Source: Psychrobacter urativorans (GTDB lineage: Bacteria > Pseudomonadota > Gammaproteobacteria > Pseudomonadales > Moraxellaceae). Taken from it: a stretch of DNA of 64,000 nt. The translations under genes and the position numbers were made by a program. Positions 1 through 11,431 of this stretch are shown one piece after another. The notes under the pieces were generated by a model. It was not told the DNA's origin, ran no database searches, and saw only the letters and a program-made list of their open reading frames with translations. The first letter of the stretch is position 1. The number at the start of each line of letters is the position of its first letter. The DNA lies in contig NZ_CAJHBT010000011.1 of the NCBI RefSeq assembly GCF_904846675.1, positions 1-64,000 of the forward strand. The letters are read 5' to 3'.

Positions 1-231
1 CGTCATACACCATTCCTAAACGGCTATCGTCCACAGTTCTACTTCCGTACCACTGACGTCACTGGCGCAATCCAATTGCAAGACGGTACTGAAATGGTTA
101 TGCCTGGTGATAACGTTGAGATGGGTGTAGAGCTTATCCACCCAATCGCTATGGACAAAGGTCTTCGCTTCGCAATTCGTGAAGGCGGCCGTACAGTAGG
201 CGCTGGTGTTGTTGCTAGCGTTAGCGTTTAA
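1..231 (+). CDS. tuf: Elongation factor Tu, C-terminal part (partial)
   Basis: The window opens inside this gene; the frame is open from base 1 and ends in TAA at 229-231. The visible 76 residues are the C-terminal beta-barrel domain of EF-Tu, the GTPase that brings aminoacyl-tRNA to the ribosome. Recognisable stretches are [20 protein letters not shown] and the ending [10 protein letters not shown]. Domain 3 contacts the tRNA T-stem and EF-Ts. The start and GTPase domain lie outside the window. A hairpin terminator follows. The identification is very safe. Confidence 0.97.
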   Translation, partial: RHTPFLNGYRPQFYFRTTDVTGAIQLQDGTEMVMPGDNVEMGVELIHPIAMDKGLRFAIREGGRTVGAGVVASVSV

Positions 232-263
232 TACTGAATGTAGTATTTAAACCGTTAGTTAAA

Positions 264-297
264 AAGCTGCTCTCTTTATTGAGGGTGGCTTTTTTTA
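264..297 (+). terminator. Terminator after tuf
   Basis: An imperfect GC-containing hairpin (arms around AGCTGCTCTC and GAGGGTGGCT, loop TTTATT) is followed by a run of seven T. It lies about 33 bases after the tuf stop, as expected for a rho-independent terminator. Confidence 0.7.
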
Positions 298-397
298 TTG
301 GCTGAAGAAAAGTGTTAGGGTAATTGCATTAAACTTACTATTAATAATTGACACTAAGATGAGCTATATTTAAAGAACAACAATAAAGGACAGCTAA

Positions 398-901
398 ATG
401 TTAATTATAAAACAGCTATCAACTCATGCAACTGGATATAACCAAGCTCTGCAACAAGTCGCTGATATTGAAACTAGCGTTCAGCCGCATGATGTGTGGA
501 ATTATCAGGTACTGAGTGAATTACTTGCGCAAGATAGCATTCATCATTTGTCAGTTGTTTATAGTAATAGTGATGTGACAGGCCGCACTAATAATAAGAT
601 AGTCGGATATTGTTTATATCAGATAGTGTTTGAGCAAGCAGAAATCCTGCGGATTGGCACCCACCCACATTATCAGCGTCAAGGTACTGCCTCGCAGCTG
701 TTCATAGCGTTAAATAAAGAAATGGAAGCTAACAAAGTTAATAGTTTGCTATTAGAAGTACGGGCAGACAATGTCCCGGCAATAGCACTATATGAGAAGC
801 AAGGATTTGTCATTATTCATCGACGCAAAGGCTACTATCAGCAGCCACAACAACCAGCGATTGATGCTTTAATTATGCAGCGTAGCTATTCAATAGAATA
901 A
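398..901 (+). CDS. rimI: Ribosomal-protein-alanine N-acetyltransferase-like GNAT protein
   Basis: A 167-residue GNAT-fold acetyltransferase. RimI transfers acetyl from acetyl-CoA to the N-terminal alanine of ribosomal protein S18. The acetyl-CoA loop appears as HPHYQRQGTASQLF, around residues 90-103, a variant of the usual Q/RxxGxG/A motif. The late family signature NVPAIALYEKQGF is followed by RRKGYY, typical of RimI. The start ATG has AAAGGA about 8 bases upstream. A TTGACA-like hexamer at 348-353 could be a -35 box, but no well-spaced -10 is clear. A generic GNAT role cannot be excluded. Confidence 0.82.
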   Translation: MLIIKQLSTHATGYNQALQQVADIETSVQPHDVWNYQVLSELLAQDSIHHLSVVYSNSDVTGRTNNKIVGYCLYQIVFEQAEILRIGTHPHYQRQGTASQLFIALNKEMEANKVNSLLLEVRADNVPAIALYEKQGFVIIHRRKGYYQQPQQPAIDALIMQRSYSIE

Positions 902-998
902 TAAAAAGATTAACAGAATAATAAAAAGTACTCAGTTAGCGCGGTGCTAAAAAAGAATCAAGATTACTGCTGACGTAGTCTTACTGTCAATATAGTTT

Positions 999-1439
999 TT
1001 ATGGTAGCAGGGGTGATATTTGATTTTTGCAGTCTTTAACAGTGTGCTTATAGCTACTGTCTGTTTTCATACGTTCGAGGGTAGCAACGCGCTCGGTGAG
1101 CAGCTCGACCATACGATTAATATTGGCCTGTTGTTTTTTGACTTGTTCTAACTTTTGCTGAGTTATAATGAGCTGTTCATTAAGGTCAAGGTGCCCATCG
1201 TAGTAGTCATTGAGGCTGTCTTTTATTTCGGTGAGGGTAAAGCCGATGGCCTGCGCGCTTTTTATCAGCTCAATACGTTCGATACATTCGGGATGGAATT
1301 CGGTATATAGGCGTGATCCCGCTTGGCGCTTACGCGATTTGAGTAGCCCTAACTGATCGTAATGGCGTACCGTATCCTTGGTGGTATTGGCCCGTGTTGC
1401 CAGCGTTCCAATCAGTAAAAACGATTTATCAGGCACCAT
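999..1439 (-). CDS. MerR-family transcriptional regulator
   Basis: A 146-residue MerR-type activator/repressor. The N-terminal winged HTH is visible: IGTLATRANTTKDTVRHYDQ, then LGLL and SRLYTEF, followed by IGFTLTEIKDSL. The dimerisation coiled coil runs over about residues 80-125 (QLIITQQKLEQVKKQQANIN). The C-terminal tail has one cysteine (KDCKNQ), too few for a classical metal site, so the inducer is unknown. It stands alone between rimI and aat, transcribed toward rimI, with no obvious divergent target gene. Confidence 0.85.
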   Translation of the reverse strand: MVPDKSFLLIGTLATRANTTKDTVRHYDQLGLLKSRKRQAGSRLYTEFHPECIERIELIKSAQAIGFTLTEIKDSLNDYYDGHLDLNEQLIITQQKLEQVKKQQANINRMVELLTERVATLERMKTDSSYKHTVKDCKNQISPLLP

Positions 1440-1537
1440 AAAATAACTCCGTAAGAATAATGTCTATTTAAAGACCATCTAAAAAGTAATGGCAGAGCTT
1501 AATAAAACTAAGTAGCATTACCATATCAATTCTGACT

Positions 1538-2386
1538 CTATGTTATGAGCTGCCATGGCTGTGAGCTATCTAGCATGGCAACGGCTAATGGCTGATAAGA
1601 GTCAGGTTGCCACTTTACTGAACGACCGGTAATTAAGGTATCTAATTGAGCTAAAAAATCACTACGCGGCAAGGTTACTGCACCTAAGCTCATCAAATGC
1701 TCATTCGGCAGTTGACAATCTACCAGTGCGATACCGCTTTGATCACATAAGCGCATGAGACCCCAAAATGCCAGTTTTGAGGCATTTGCGGCACGATAAA
1801 ACATGGACTCACCAAAATAGATGTTACCTATTTTTAGACCATATAAGCCCCCAATCAGCTGACCATCATTATCCCAAACTTCAACACTATGGGCAAAGCC
1901 GTAAGCATGCAGCTCGGTATAAGCGTCAATCATTTCCTCATGTATCCAAGTATGCTCACCCTCAGGCAAGCCATCGCTGCGCGGCAGACTACAAGCGTGT
2001 ATGACCTCGTCAAACGCTTGGTTGAGCGTTAATTGCCAACGCTCACGCTTTGCTTGGCGGCGGAGTGATTTGCTTGGCTGATAATCAGACGGTACCATCA
2101 CACAGCGCGGCTCAGGGCACCACCATGCAATAGGCTCATCTTCATTAAACCAGGGGAACAATCCTTGCGCATAAGCAGAAATTAGCGTGTAAGGTGCGAG
2201 GTCGCCACCTATCGCTACTATGCCAACGCCATCGGGATCAACATCAGTAGGATTGGGGAAGTTATAACGCCCAAGACTTTTTAAGGTCTCAGGCGTGATA
2301 TGTATGGTGTCAAAAGAATGCGTATCAGTGCCGCTAGTAGCCGTTTGTGCGGCTGCATTGTGAGCGGCTTGAGCAGAATGGCTCAT
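1538..2386 (-). CDS. aat: Leucyl/phenylalanyl-tRNA--protein transferase
   Basis: A 282-residue Aat enzyme. It moves Leu or Phe from tRNA to N-terminal Arg/Lys of proteins, creating N-end-rule degrons. Family blocks seen are GGDLAPYTLISAYAQGLFPW, EPIAWWCPEPRCVM, HTWIHEEMIDAYTELHAYG and GGLYGLKIGNIYFGESMF. About 28 residues of extra N-terminal sequence rich in Ala/His/Thr precede the core. Its ATG starts on the base directly after the trxB stop codon (TAA then ATG), so the two are probably one transcript with translational coupling. Confidence 0.95.
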   Translation of the reverse strand: MSHSAQAAHNAAAQTATSGTDTHSFDTIHITPETLKSLGRYNFPNPTDVDPDGVGIVAIGGDLAPYTLISAYAQGLFPWFNEDEPIAWWCPEPRCVMVPSDYQPSKSLRRQAKRERWQLTLNQAFDEVIHACSLPRSDGLPEGEHTWIHEEMIDAYTELHAYGFAHSVEVWDNDGQLIGGLYGLKIGNIYFGESMFYRAANASKLAFWGLMRLCDQSGIALVDCQLPNEHLMSLGAVTLPRSDFLAQLDTLITGRSVKWQPDSYQPLAVAMLDSSQPWQLIT

Positions 2387-3966
<1,580 letters not shown>

Positions 3967-6900
3967 GTGATATCAGCACCGCTTATTGAGTATTTAAAAA
4001 AAGGGATATTTACCATCCTAGGGCTAATGTTAGCAGTCTATTTGTTTGTGATATTGCTTACTTATACCGGTAATGATCCTAGCTGGTCACACATTAGCAG
4101 TGATATGACGACCGTTAATAATACTGGCGGTGCAATGGGTGCGTGGTTATCCGATTTACTTTACAGTTTTTTTGGTTTTGGCGCGTGGTGGCTGCTGATA
4201 TTTTTGGTATACGAATCTATCTTAATATGGTGGGATAATAAGCCGACGTTCTGGATATTGCGGCTGGTCGCTTATGTGTTTTTGATACTGAGTGCCAGCG
4301 CCTTATTTGCGCAAATACTGGCTTTAATTCAGCATGTCACAGATCCAGTAACGACAGGGCTTACGGGCCTTGCTGGCGGTATTGTTGGTACTGAATTACA
4401 AGCACGTTTAGCGCACTTGTTAACGCAGTGGGGCAGTGTATTGTTTTTGACCGTATTCGCAATTATTACGGCAACTTTTGCCTTTAATATCCATTGGCTT
4501 GCGCTTTATAACAGATTAACTAACTTGGCGTGGCTCGGTTCTGGGTTGCAAGATGAGGGTAATTTAGATAAAGCATCTAGTAATGAGCAACAAAATATCA
4601 ATAAACGCTCACACGCTAAAGAATCCATCATCAGTAAAATTACGGAAAAGAAACCCGATTATGGGCAATTACCACTCGAGTTACAACCTGCTGGCCATGC
4701 TCATAGCAATGAAGCCCCAGATAATAGTGGTCGATTTAGTGGCGTGTTATCAGATTTTTTAGTCAAGTCAGGATTGGGCGCTAGCGTTAAAGCCTCCTTG
4801 GCTGCGGAAGCGGCGAACAATACCGTTAATAGTACAATTAAAAATACGGCTAATAACAGTGCTATGAATGACCGCGTGCAGCCTGCACCAGTAACACCAA
4901 GCAATAATACGGTTGATACTGCCAATACTAACGCTATTAATACGAGCAATCACAATCTTACCTCTGAACCTACTGTTCATTCTAGCGCTACAACTGCACG
5001 TAAAGTTGAGCCGAGCTTTGCATGGAATGATGCAGATACTGTTCATGATTTATTGGCAAATGACTTAACCATTGAACAGAAAGCTGCTTATGATTACGCA
5101 AATATTGAGCCTGTACATACAGTGTCACCCACAGTTACGAATACGCAAACAGCTAAAACTACTGCTGCCCATAAAGAGAGTTTCAATAAAGAAAGTGCCA
5201 ACTCGTCAACAGCAAACGTTGATGAATTAGCGGATGCGTGGTTAGCAGAACATGGCTCAGCTGCAGTATCAACACCAATATCAGAAGCGCCATCAGTATT
5301 GGTAGACAATGTGGCACATAACTCGACAGCTCAACCCGTGCAAGAAACGCCAATGGAGCCTATTGAGAGTTCATCTACTGAGAAAGATGAGCCGTTAGAT
5401 ATTTTCGAACAAATGGTGTCTGGAACATCTGTTTTTGAAACGATAAGAGCTCCCAAAGCGCTTACTCCTGAGACGTCTGTTCCTGAAAAATCTGCTTCTG
5501 CTACCGTCGCAGAAGTTGCAGCTATAGTAGACCCTGTGGCAGATATGTCTCCAACCAATACGCCGCCTACCAATCCAAAAGTAGCACCAACAGCGGTTGC
5601 CGGTACTACTACTGCTACTGATACTACAAATGCAACTATTGAAACGGTAGTAGCGCGTAAACCAACTATGAGTTTTGCCGTGCCAGAGGGCGACACCAGT
5701 AATCATATTGCTGATATGATGCCTGAGGACGATACCAGAGCTGACCATGGATTACACGCACCAACTATGCCTGAAATTCACGATGATGCTGCTTTTTCTC
5801 AGCGTTCACGCTCGATGCAAACCGCTGAATACCGCGCTCATCTAACGCCCGTTCCCGAAATATCTATTCTCGATAAGCCCGACCCTAATCGCCAGCCCAG
5901 CTATACCGTCGCTGAGCTTGAGCAATTATCAGAGCTGTTAGAGATTAAACTGCAAGAGTTCAATGTTAAGGCGCAAGTGGTCAATGCTATTCCGGGACCG
6001 GTAGTCACGCGTTTTGAAGTTGAGCTTGCGGCTGGCGTTAAAGCCAGCAAGGTGACCGGCATTTCACGTGATTTGGCGCGCTCCCTATCTATGGCGTCTT
6101 TACGGGTGGTCGAAGTCATTCCGGGTAAGCCTTATATAGGCATTGAAGTCCCTAATAAACAGCGAGAAATGGTGCGCTTAATTGAGCTACTAAATACCGA
6201 AAAATATAAAGATTCCGAATCTCAAATTAGCATGGCCATGGGTAAAGACATCGGTGGTAAGCCAATCATTACTGACCTTGCGCGCGCGCCGCATATGCTG
6301 GTTGCCGGAACTACTGGTTCTGGTAAATCAGTATTGGTCAACGCCATGCTGTTGTCGATGCTACTCAAATATACGCCTAATGAGTTGCGACTTATCTTGA
6401 TTGATCCCAAGCAGCTGGAGCTTGCCAACTATAATGATATTCCGCATTTACTGACCCCAGTGGTCACGGATATGACTGAAGCAGCCAGCAGCCTGTCATG
6501 GTGCGTGGCAGAAATGGAGCGTCGTTATCAGCTGATGAGTTTACTCAAAGTACGGAAGCTCAGTGATTTCAATAAAAAAGTCATTGCTGCTGAAAAGTCC
6601 GGCACGCCGATGTTAGATCCACTATGGCGTCCTAATGACAATGTGAGTATCAGCCAAGCACCGAAGCTCAAAACGCTGCCGATGATTGTGATTGTTGCTG
6701 ACGAATTTGCTGATATGATTATGCAAGTAGGCAAACAAGCCGAAGAGCTTATTACTCGTCTGGCACAAAAATCGCGGGCGGCAGGGATTCACTTAATTCT
6801 TGCGACCCAGCGTCCATCGGTCGATGTGATTACGGGTTTGATTAAAGCCAATATTCCAGTGCGCGCCGCCTTGCGGGTTAACTCAAAAGTCGACTCGCGC

Positions 6901-7317
6901 ACGATTTTGGATAGTGGCGGTGCCGAAGATATGCTAGGTAATGGTGATATGCTATTCTTAGGCCCAGGACAGATTGAGCCAGATCGTGTCCACGGCGCTT
7001 ATGTGAGTGATGAGGAGGTCAACAGCGTTTGTGACGCGTGGCGCGAGCGCGGTGCCCCTGATTATATTGATAATATGGCTGGCAACTTCGAATTATCTAG
7101 TCCCGGTGGTAGTACTGGCAGTCCCTCTGGTGAAGATGATGAGCTTTATAATGATGCGGTCGGCTTTATTATGGAGACACGCAAAGTCTCGGCCTCTAGT
7201 ATCCAGCGTAAATTTAGTATCGGTTATAACCGAGCAGCGCGCATTGTGGATTCGATGGAGGACGCTGGACTGGTCAGCCCCATGGGTAAAAGTGGTAAGC
7301 GTGAGCTGTTAATGTAG
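3967..7317 (+). CDS. ftsK: DNA translocase FtsK
   Basis: A 1,116-residue septal DNA pump that clears chromosome termini and activates XerCD at dif. It starts at GTG with GAGGCAG upstream. The N-terminal 185 residues hold about four membrane segments. A long low-complexity linker rich in Ala, Thr, Asn and Ser spans roughly residues 190-620. The motor follows, with Walker A GTTGSGKS at 781-788, then LILIDPKQLELANYNDIPHL, and MIVIVADEFADM as Walker B. The C-terminal gamma winged helix (SIQRKFSIGYNRAARIVDSM) reads KOPS. A strong terminator follows. Confidence 0.97.
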   Translation: MISAPLIEYLKKGIFTILGLMLAVYLFVILLTYTGNDPSWSHISSDMTTVNNTGGAMGAWLSDLLYSFFGFGAWWLLIFLVYESILIWWDNKPTFWILRLVAYVFLILSASALFAQILALIQHVTDPVTTGLTGLAGGIVGTELQARLAHLLTQWGSVLFLTVFAIITATFAFNIHWLALYNRLTNLAWLGSGLQDEGNLDKASSNEQQNINKRSHAKESIISKITEKKPDYGQLPLELQPAGHAHSNEAPDNSGRFSGVLSDFLVKSGLGASVKASLAAEAANNTVNSTIKNTANNSAMNDRVQPAPVTPSNNTVDTANTNAINTSNHNLTSEPTVHSSATTARKVEPSFAWNDADTVHDLLANDLTIEQKAAYDYANIEPVHTVSPTVTNTQTAKTTAAHKESFNKESANSSTANVDELADAWLAEHGSAAVSTPISEAPSVLVDNVAHNSTAQPVQETPMEPIESSSTEKDEPLDIFEQMVSGTSVFETIRAPKALTPETSVPEKSASATVAEVAAIVDPVADMSPTNTPPTNPKVAPTAVAGTTTATDTTNATIETVVARKPTMSFAVPEGDTSNHIADMMPEDDTRADHGLHAPTMPEIHDDAAFSQRSRSMQTAEYRAHLTPVPEISILDKPDPNRQPSYTVAELEQLSELLEIKLQEFNVKAQVVNAIPGPVVTRFEVELAAGVKASKVTGISRDLARSLSMASLRVVEVIPGKPYIGIEVPNKQREMVRLIELLNTEKYKDSESQISMAMGKDIGGKPIITDLARAPHMLVAGTTGSGKSVLVNAMLLSMLLKYTPNELRLILIDPKQLELANYNDIPHLLTPVVTDMTEAASSLSWCVAEMERRYQLMSLLKVRKLSDFNKKVIAAEKSGTPMLDPLWRPNDNVSISQAPKLKTLPMIVIVADEFADMIMQVGKQAEELITRLAQKSRAAGIHLILATQRPSVDVITGLIKANIPVRAALRVNSKVDSRTILDSGGAEDMLGNGDMLFLGPGQIEPDRVHGAYVSDEEVNSVCDAWRERGAPDYIDNMAGNFELSSPGGSTGSPSGEDDELYNDAVGFIMETRKVSASSIQRKFSIGYNRAARIVDSMEDAGLVSPMGKSGKRELLM

Positions 7318-7340
7318 GCGTTAATAAGTTTGATTAAGTA

Positions 7341-7376
7341 AAAAAAGACGAGCTACGAAAGTAGCTCGTCTTTTTT
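7341..7376. terminator. Strong terminator after ftsK
   Basis: A perfect 16-bp inverted repeat (arms AAAAAAGACGAGCTAC and GTAGCTCGTCTTTTTT, loop GAAA) ends in a T run 23 bases after ftsK. The symmetric A/T flanks make it potentially bidirectional. Confidence 0.93.
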
Positions 7377-7486
7377 ATTTGATTGCGCTATAAACCTCAT
7401 ATCAAGAATTATTTGTAAGATGTCTGGCAGTCAGTCTAGTAACTCAATATACTCAATAAAAGCTTAATTTTAAAGGAGGACGAATT

Positions 7487-8980
7487 ATGTTTAAAGAATA
7501 TACCCAATATGACGCGCTAGGATTGGCAGCGTTAGTAAACTCGGGACAAGTTAGCGCAAAAGAGTTGTTAGACGCTGCCGTTGATACCGCCAATCGACTC
7601 AACCCAAAACTTAACACCATTATTCATCGCTTTGATGAGCGTGCCTATCAAGCGGTGCAGGCAGGATTACCAACGGGGGCATTTACTGGTGTGCCGTACC
7701 TTTTAAAGGATCTATCATTTTATTTTGAGGGTGAGCCGCTAACGATGGGTAGTCGCAGCGTCAATGTTGTGAATACGTATGATAGTGAAATCGTCAAACG
7801 CATGAAAGCGACGGGGGTCAATACTTTTGGTAAGACCAATACTCCTGAGTTTGGATTAATTATTACCACTGAACCCAAAGCGCATGGCGCGGCACACAAT
7901 CCGTTTAAAAAAGGCTATAGTACGGGTGGCTCATCCGGTGGTAGTGCGGCGGCAGTGGCAAGCGGTATCGTACCGATGGCGGGAGCAGGTGATGGTGGCG
8001 GCTCGATACGCTTTCCAGCAGCTTGGTGCGGCGCGTTTGGACTAAAACCAAGTCGTGGTCGCAATCCTTTAGGGCCAGCATTTGGCGAAGGCTGGGATGG
8101 CGCGATTGCAGATCATGTCATCACCCGTAGCGTGTGTGATAGTGCAGCCATGCTCGATGCGACTAGCGGCGCGGAAATCGGTGCACCTTATGTCATCGCA
8201 CCGCCCGATGGAACCTTTTTGCAAGCAGCGATGCGCGCGCCACGGCCACTGACCATTGCGCTACATCAACAGCCGTTGGTCGCTAATACGGTAGTGGATA
8301 AAGAAGTCTTAGCCGTCCTTGAACAAACTGCCGCGCAATTAGAGGCGATGGGCCATCGCGTTATTCCCGCTGAGCCTAATATTAATATCGAGAAGTTCTG
8401 GCATGACTTTTTAGTTGTTATCTGCGCGCATACCGCCTTTACTATTGATAATGTTGAGCGCAGTTTTGGCTCAAAGCACATAAAAAACCTTGAACCGCAA
8501 ACCTATAATATGGCGATGATTGGGCGGTCATTGTCTGCGGTAGATTTGGTATATGCCAAACAGGGCTGGCATGACAGCCAATATCAAACGGGCAAGCTGC
8601 TTGCGCAATATGATATGATTTTGTGCCCGACAGTACCTACCCCTGCGGTGAAACATGGCGTCTTGCCGCCGAGCCGAACGGAGGAGATGCTGATGCGTAG
8701 TGCTGGGGTGCTTAATAAAGGCTTTGATATGGGCAAGTATGCCTTTAGTTCAGGAACTATTGAAAAGCTTAGCGCACCTGTGTTCAGTAAAATGGCCTTT
8801 ACGCTATTAGGGAATGTCACCGGACTACCCGCGATGTCAGTACCAGTAGGTATGAGTAAAAAAGGCTTGCCAATTGGTATGCAACTGATTGGGCGCATGA
8901 ATGATGAGGCAACTTTGCTTAGCTTAGCAGGAGAGATGGAGCGCGCTGGATTGTTTACCAAACCAGCTTTTGATAAATAA
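7487..8980 (+). CDS. Amidase-signature hydrolase
   Basis: A 497-residue enzyme of the amidase signature family, which uses a Ser-cisSer-Lys triad. The catalytic lysine is in [11 protein letters not shown] (near residue 77). The glycine/serine block [19 protein letters not shown] and [20 protein letters not shown] hold the two serines. The C-terminal [18 protein letters not shown] is also typical. A near-ideal AAAGGAGGA precedes the ATG. The substrate cannot be read: the sequence resembles broad aryl/aliphatic amidases and 6-aminohexanoate-dimer hydrolases as much as anything. It is not GatA, since no gatB or gatC is adjacent. Confidence 0.87.
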   Translation: MFKEYTQYDALGLAALVNSGQVSAKELLDAAVDTANRLNPKLNTIIHRFDERAYQAVQAGLPTGAFTGVPYLLKDLSFYFEGEPLTMGSRSVNVVNTYDSEIVKRMKATGVNTFGKTNTPEFGLIITTEPKAHGAAHNPFKKGYSTGGSSGGSAAAVASGIVPMAGAGDGGGSIRFPAAWCGAFGLKPSRGRNPLGPAFGEGWDGAIADHVITRSVCDSAAMLDATSGAEIGAPYVIAPPDGTFLQAAMRAPRPLTIALHQQPLVANTVVDKEVLAVLEQTAAQLEAMGHRVIPAEPNINIEKFWHDFLVVICAHTAFTIDNVERSFGSKHIKNLEPQTYNMAMIGRSLSAVDLVYAKQGWHDSQYQTGKLLAQYDMILCPTVPTPAVKHGVLPPSRTEEMLMRSAGVLNKGFDMGKYAFSSGTIEKLSAPVFSKMAFTLLGNVTGLPAMSVPVGMSKKGLPIGMQLIGRMNDEATLLSLAGEMERAGLFTKPAFDK

Positions 8981-9052
8981 TAGAAGTCACAAGAGTGATT
9001 TAATTTTATGATTGTTAAATATAATTATTCTACTTTAAAAAGGATGTGGTGT

Positions 9053-9122
9053 GGCTAAGAGAAATTTCCGAAGCCTCTGGAGTGGCAACGCCGCACAGCA
9101 AGCAAGAAAATTACTCTTAGCC
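9053..9122. other. Structured inverted-repeat element of unknown type
   Basis: Arms 9053-9067 and 9108-9122 are complementary over 15 positions with one A-A mismatch. The outer 9 bp are GGCTAAGAG and CTCTTAGCC. The 40-base interior can form a small GTGGC-AAC-GCCGC hairpin. There is no T run directly after either arm, so this is not a standard terminator. It lies between two convergent genes (amidase and ygiD-like). It could be a small RNA, an RNA processing/decay signal or a mobile repeat; the family is not recognised. Confidence 0.5.
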
Positions 9123-9170
9123 TTACGAGTTTAATTACTGTATCTATTTCCTTTAGTTTTAATTATAAGG

Positions 9171-10070
9171 CTAATCAAAACGATAAATATCCATCCCTAG
9201 GCTATGATGCGCCATACTTTCATGGACGACAGAGACTCGTTGACCGGCCCCCAAGGCAAAAAATAGCGGTAATAAGTGCTCATCGCTCGGATGGATATTT
9301 TGATAATCAGGATATTGCTGCCAATCTAAAGCGGCAGGAATATCTGTTTTGAGCTGTTGTAATAGCCACAATTTAAAGTCTTTTGCACTCTCATCAACAC
9401 TATCTGCCTGCCAGCGCAAAGCTTTTAGGTTATGAGTAATATTTCCTGAGCCAATAATTAATATTTGCTGATCACGTAACTGCGCCAGCTGTGCGCCCAA
9501 TTGGTAGCAGGCATTACTGTCATAATGCTGCGGCAAGGATACTTGCACAATAGGCACATCCGCTTGCGGATATAAATGCCGCAGTGGCGCCCAAACCCCA
9601 TGATCACAGACGCGTAGTGGATTGACACTACAAGCAATACCACGTGCACTAAGTTGCTGCGCTAATGATTCAGCAAGCGCAGCGTGACCGTCTACTGGAT
9701 ATTGGATTCGATGTAGCTTGGCATCAAAGCCCGAAAAGTCATGCCAAGTTTTGGGCTTGGGATTACTACTGATTTCAAGCTTAGACGATAACCAATGGGC
9801 GGACATGATGATAATGGCGCGTGGCTTGGGTAGGTTATGACCTATTCGTGCCAAGGCGCTGGTGGTTGCAGACTGTTCAATAGCCAGCGTCGGCGCTCCA
9901 TGTGAGATAAAAATTGCTGGCAAGCGTGCGGCATTGCTCTGTCCAGCAGGCGCGTCTGCCCAAGCCACTGCCGCCGTAATGGGCGTAGTAGGGTCAGTAT
10001 CATCGCGGTGTTGTCCGTGATGGTTGGGATAATTAGCGGGGCTTTTTTTAACAGGTTTTGGATAGCTCAT
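9171..10070 (-). CDS. ygiD: LigB/YgiD-type extradiol dioxygenase family protein
   Basis: A 299-residue class III extradiol ring-cleavage dioxygenase family member, similar to E. coli YgiD, a zinc-type 4,5-DOPA dioxygenase. Metal-ligand contexts are FISHGAPTLAIE near residue 52, IIMSAHW near residue 90, and a later DHGVWAPLRHLYP. IIGSGNITHNLKAL and the C-terminal HPSDEHLLPLFFALGAG are also typical. About 45 extra N-terminal residues, Pro/Thr rich, precede the core. The physiological substrate is not known from the sequence. Confidence 0.87.
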   Translation of the reverse strand: MSYPKPVKKSPANYPNHHGQHRDDTDPTTPITAAVAWADAPAGQSNAARLPAIFISHGAPTLAIEQSATTSALARIGHNLPKPRAIIIMSAHWLSSKLEISSNPKPKTWHDFSGFDAKLHRIQYPVDGHAALAESLAQQLSARGIACSVNPLRVCDHGVWAPLRHLYPQADVPIVQVSLPQHYDSNACYQLGAQLAQLRDQQILIIGSGNITHNLKALRWQADSVDESAKDFKLWLLQQLKTDIPAALDWQQYPDYQNIHPSDEHLLPLFFALGAGQRVSVVHESMAHHSLGMDIYRFD

Positions 10071-10177
10071 GTGCCATTCATTAGGGCGCGCCGCCGTTTT
10101 TCAATCTGTTGTATCAATCATATTTGACGCTTATCCGTTTTTTGATTGTCTGTCTAAGTATCATTGGTTTACTATTA

Positions 10178-10666
10178 CTAATTACCACGGTGATAAGGAT
10201 GGTTGTTATTAATACTCATCGCCCGATATAACTGCTCCATTAATACCACGCGTACTAATGGGTGCGGTAAGGTTAGCGCTGACAAGGACCATTTCATATC
10301 TGCATTATCGAGTACCTCTTTTGAGACCCCATCCGCACCGCCAATCACTAGCGCAATATCGTCCCCTTGCTGCATCGCATCTGCTAGCTTATCTGCCAAG
10401 CCTTCTGTCGATAGCATCTTACCTTTAACATCCAATACCCATAGCTGCTCGTGGCCAGCAGTAGCATGAGCGGCTAATATTGCCTGACCTTCTTGTTCGC
10501 GGTACTGCGCTAAATTAGCTTCAGAAGGGTTTTTAGCACGCTTAGCCGCAGCAAGTTCAACGATTTCGGTGCTAAGCATCGGTTGGATACGTTTGTAGTA
10601 TTCATCAAAACCGCTCTGTACCCAATTAGGCATTTTATTACCAACGGTTAACAGTCGTGCTTTCAT
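10178..10666 (-). CDS. rlmH: 23S rRNA pseudouridine-1915 N3-methyltransferase
   Basis: A 162-residue SPOUT-class methyltransferase that methylates pseudouridine 1915 in helix 69 on assembled ribosomes. The opening MKARLLTVGNKMPNW, the SAM-knot sequence IALVIGGADGVSKEVLDNAD and the end LYRAMSINNNHPYHRGN are hallmark RlmH blocks. A good SD (AAGGATC) lies about 8 bases before the ATG. It may be co-transcribed with the downstream ygiD-like gene. Confidence 0.96.
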   Translation of the reverse strand: MKARLLTVGNKMPNWVQSGFDEYYKRIQPMLSTEIVELAAAKRAKNPSEANLAQYREQEGQAILAAHATAGHEQLWVLDVKGKMLSTEGLADKLADAMQQGDDIALVIGGADGVSKEVLDNADMKWSLSALTLPHPLVRVVLMEQLYRAMSINNNHPYHRGN

Positions 10667-10749
10667 TGCTATTGATCCTTTGTCTTTGACGATTTTTAAT
10701 ATTTTTAATCTTTTAGCACTAGATGTATTTGGTTTGTCAGTTCCTCCGC

Positions 10750-11277
10750 TTAACGCATTAGCGGTAGTAGGGTTTCAGAGACCACATTAGCTTGGGCGTT
10801 ATCATTTTTGGTAATAATAGTGAGTTTGGCATCGGACTCAAAAATAATCGCCTCAATCTCACTTAAACGGCTGATACCTTCGGAGCGCATTGCACATTCT
10901 AGCTCTTGATGCGTCAGACGCTCGGCGTGCATGGCATCCGGTAAATACTCACCTTGATAAAACACAATACGCGGCTCAGATAAGATGACACTATTAAATT
11001 GTGGGGAGATAGCAGCGTATTTGGTCACCAAGAACTGTAATAAGTACAGCACCACGATAGACGCACCGCCTTCGATGAAGGGGATGTCTTCGAGCAATAT
11101 TATACTTGCGCCCAACGAGCCAATCATTACCGTCACAATCCAATCGAAGTTATTGAGCTGCGAGGTAGAGCGCTTGCCGGAAACTTTGGTAGTGACGACG
11201 ACTAGGATATATACCATCGCTGCCGTTATTACAATCCGTCCAAGCTTGTCTATATTGTCAAAAAATAACATATCCAT
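10750..11277 (-). CDS. DUF421/YetF-family membrane protein
   Basis: A YetF-like protein with three N-terminal membrane helices (about residues 10-95) and a soluble DUF421 domain. Seen blocks are VTTKVSGKRSTSQLNNFDWI, IGSLGASIILLEDIPFIEGG and RIVFYQGEYLPDAMHAERLT. The ATG at 11277 is preferred over the upstream TTG at 11292 because GGGAAA lies correctly before it. In Bacillus relatives this domain is linked to spore coat or unknown envelope roles; no function can be assigned here. Confidence 0.85.
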   Translation of the reverse strand: MDMLFFDNIDKLGRIVITAAMVYILVVVTTKVSGKRSTSQLNNFDWIVTVMIGSLGASIILLEDIPFIEGGASIVVLYLLQFLVTKYAAISPQFNSVILSEPRIVFYQGEYLPDAMHAERLTHQELECAMRSEGISRLSEIEAIIFESDAKLTIITKNDNAQANVVSETLLPLMR

Positions 11278-11431
11278 AGTACTGTTTCCCAATAATAAAG
11301 TTGCGCAATTGATAGATACCTTTGAAACTTACTGCCTAAAGTCAGCAGCGTAACGGATTTTGTGAACTAAGGATGCAAAAAGTTTGTAGTATGTTTTGGC
11401 TAGGGCTGAACATTGTGAGGCTATGAAGCTT

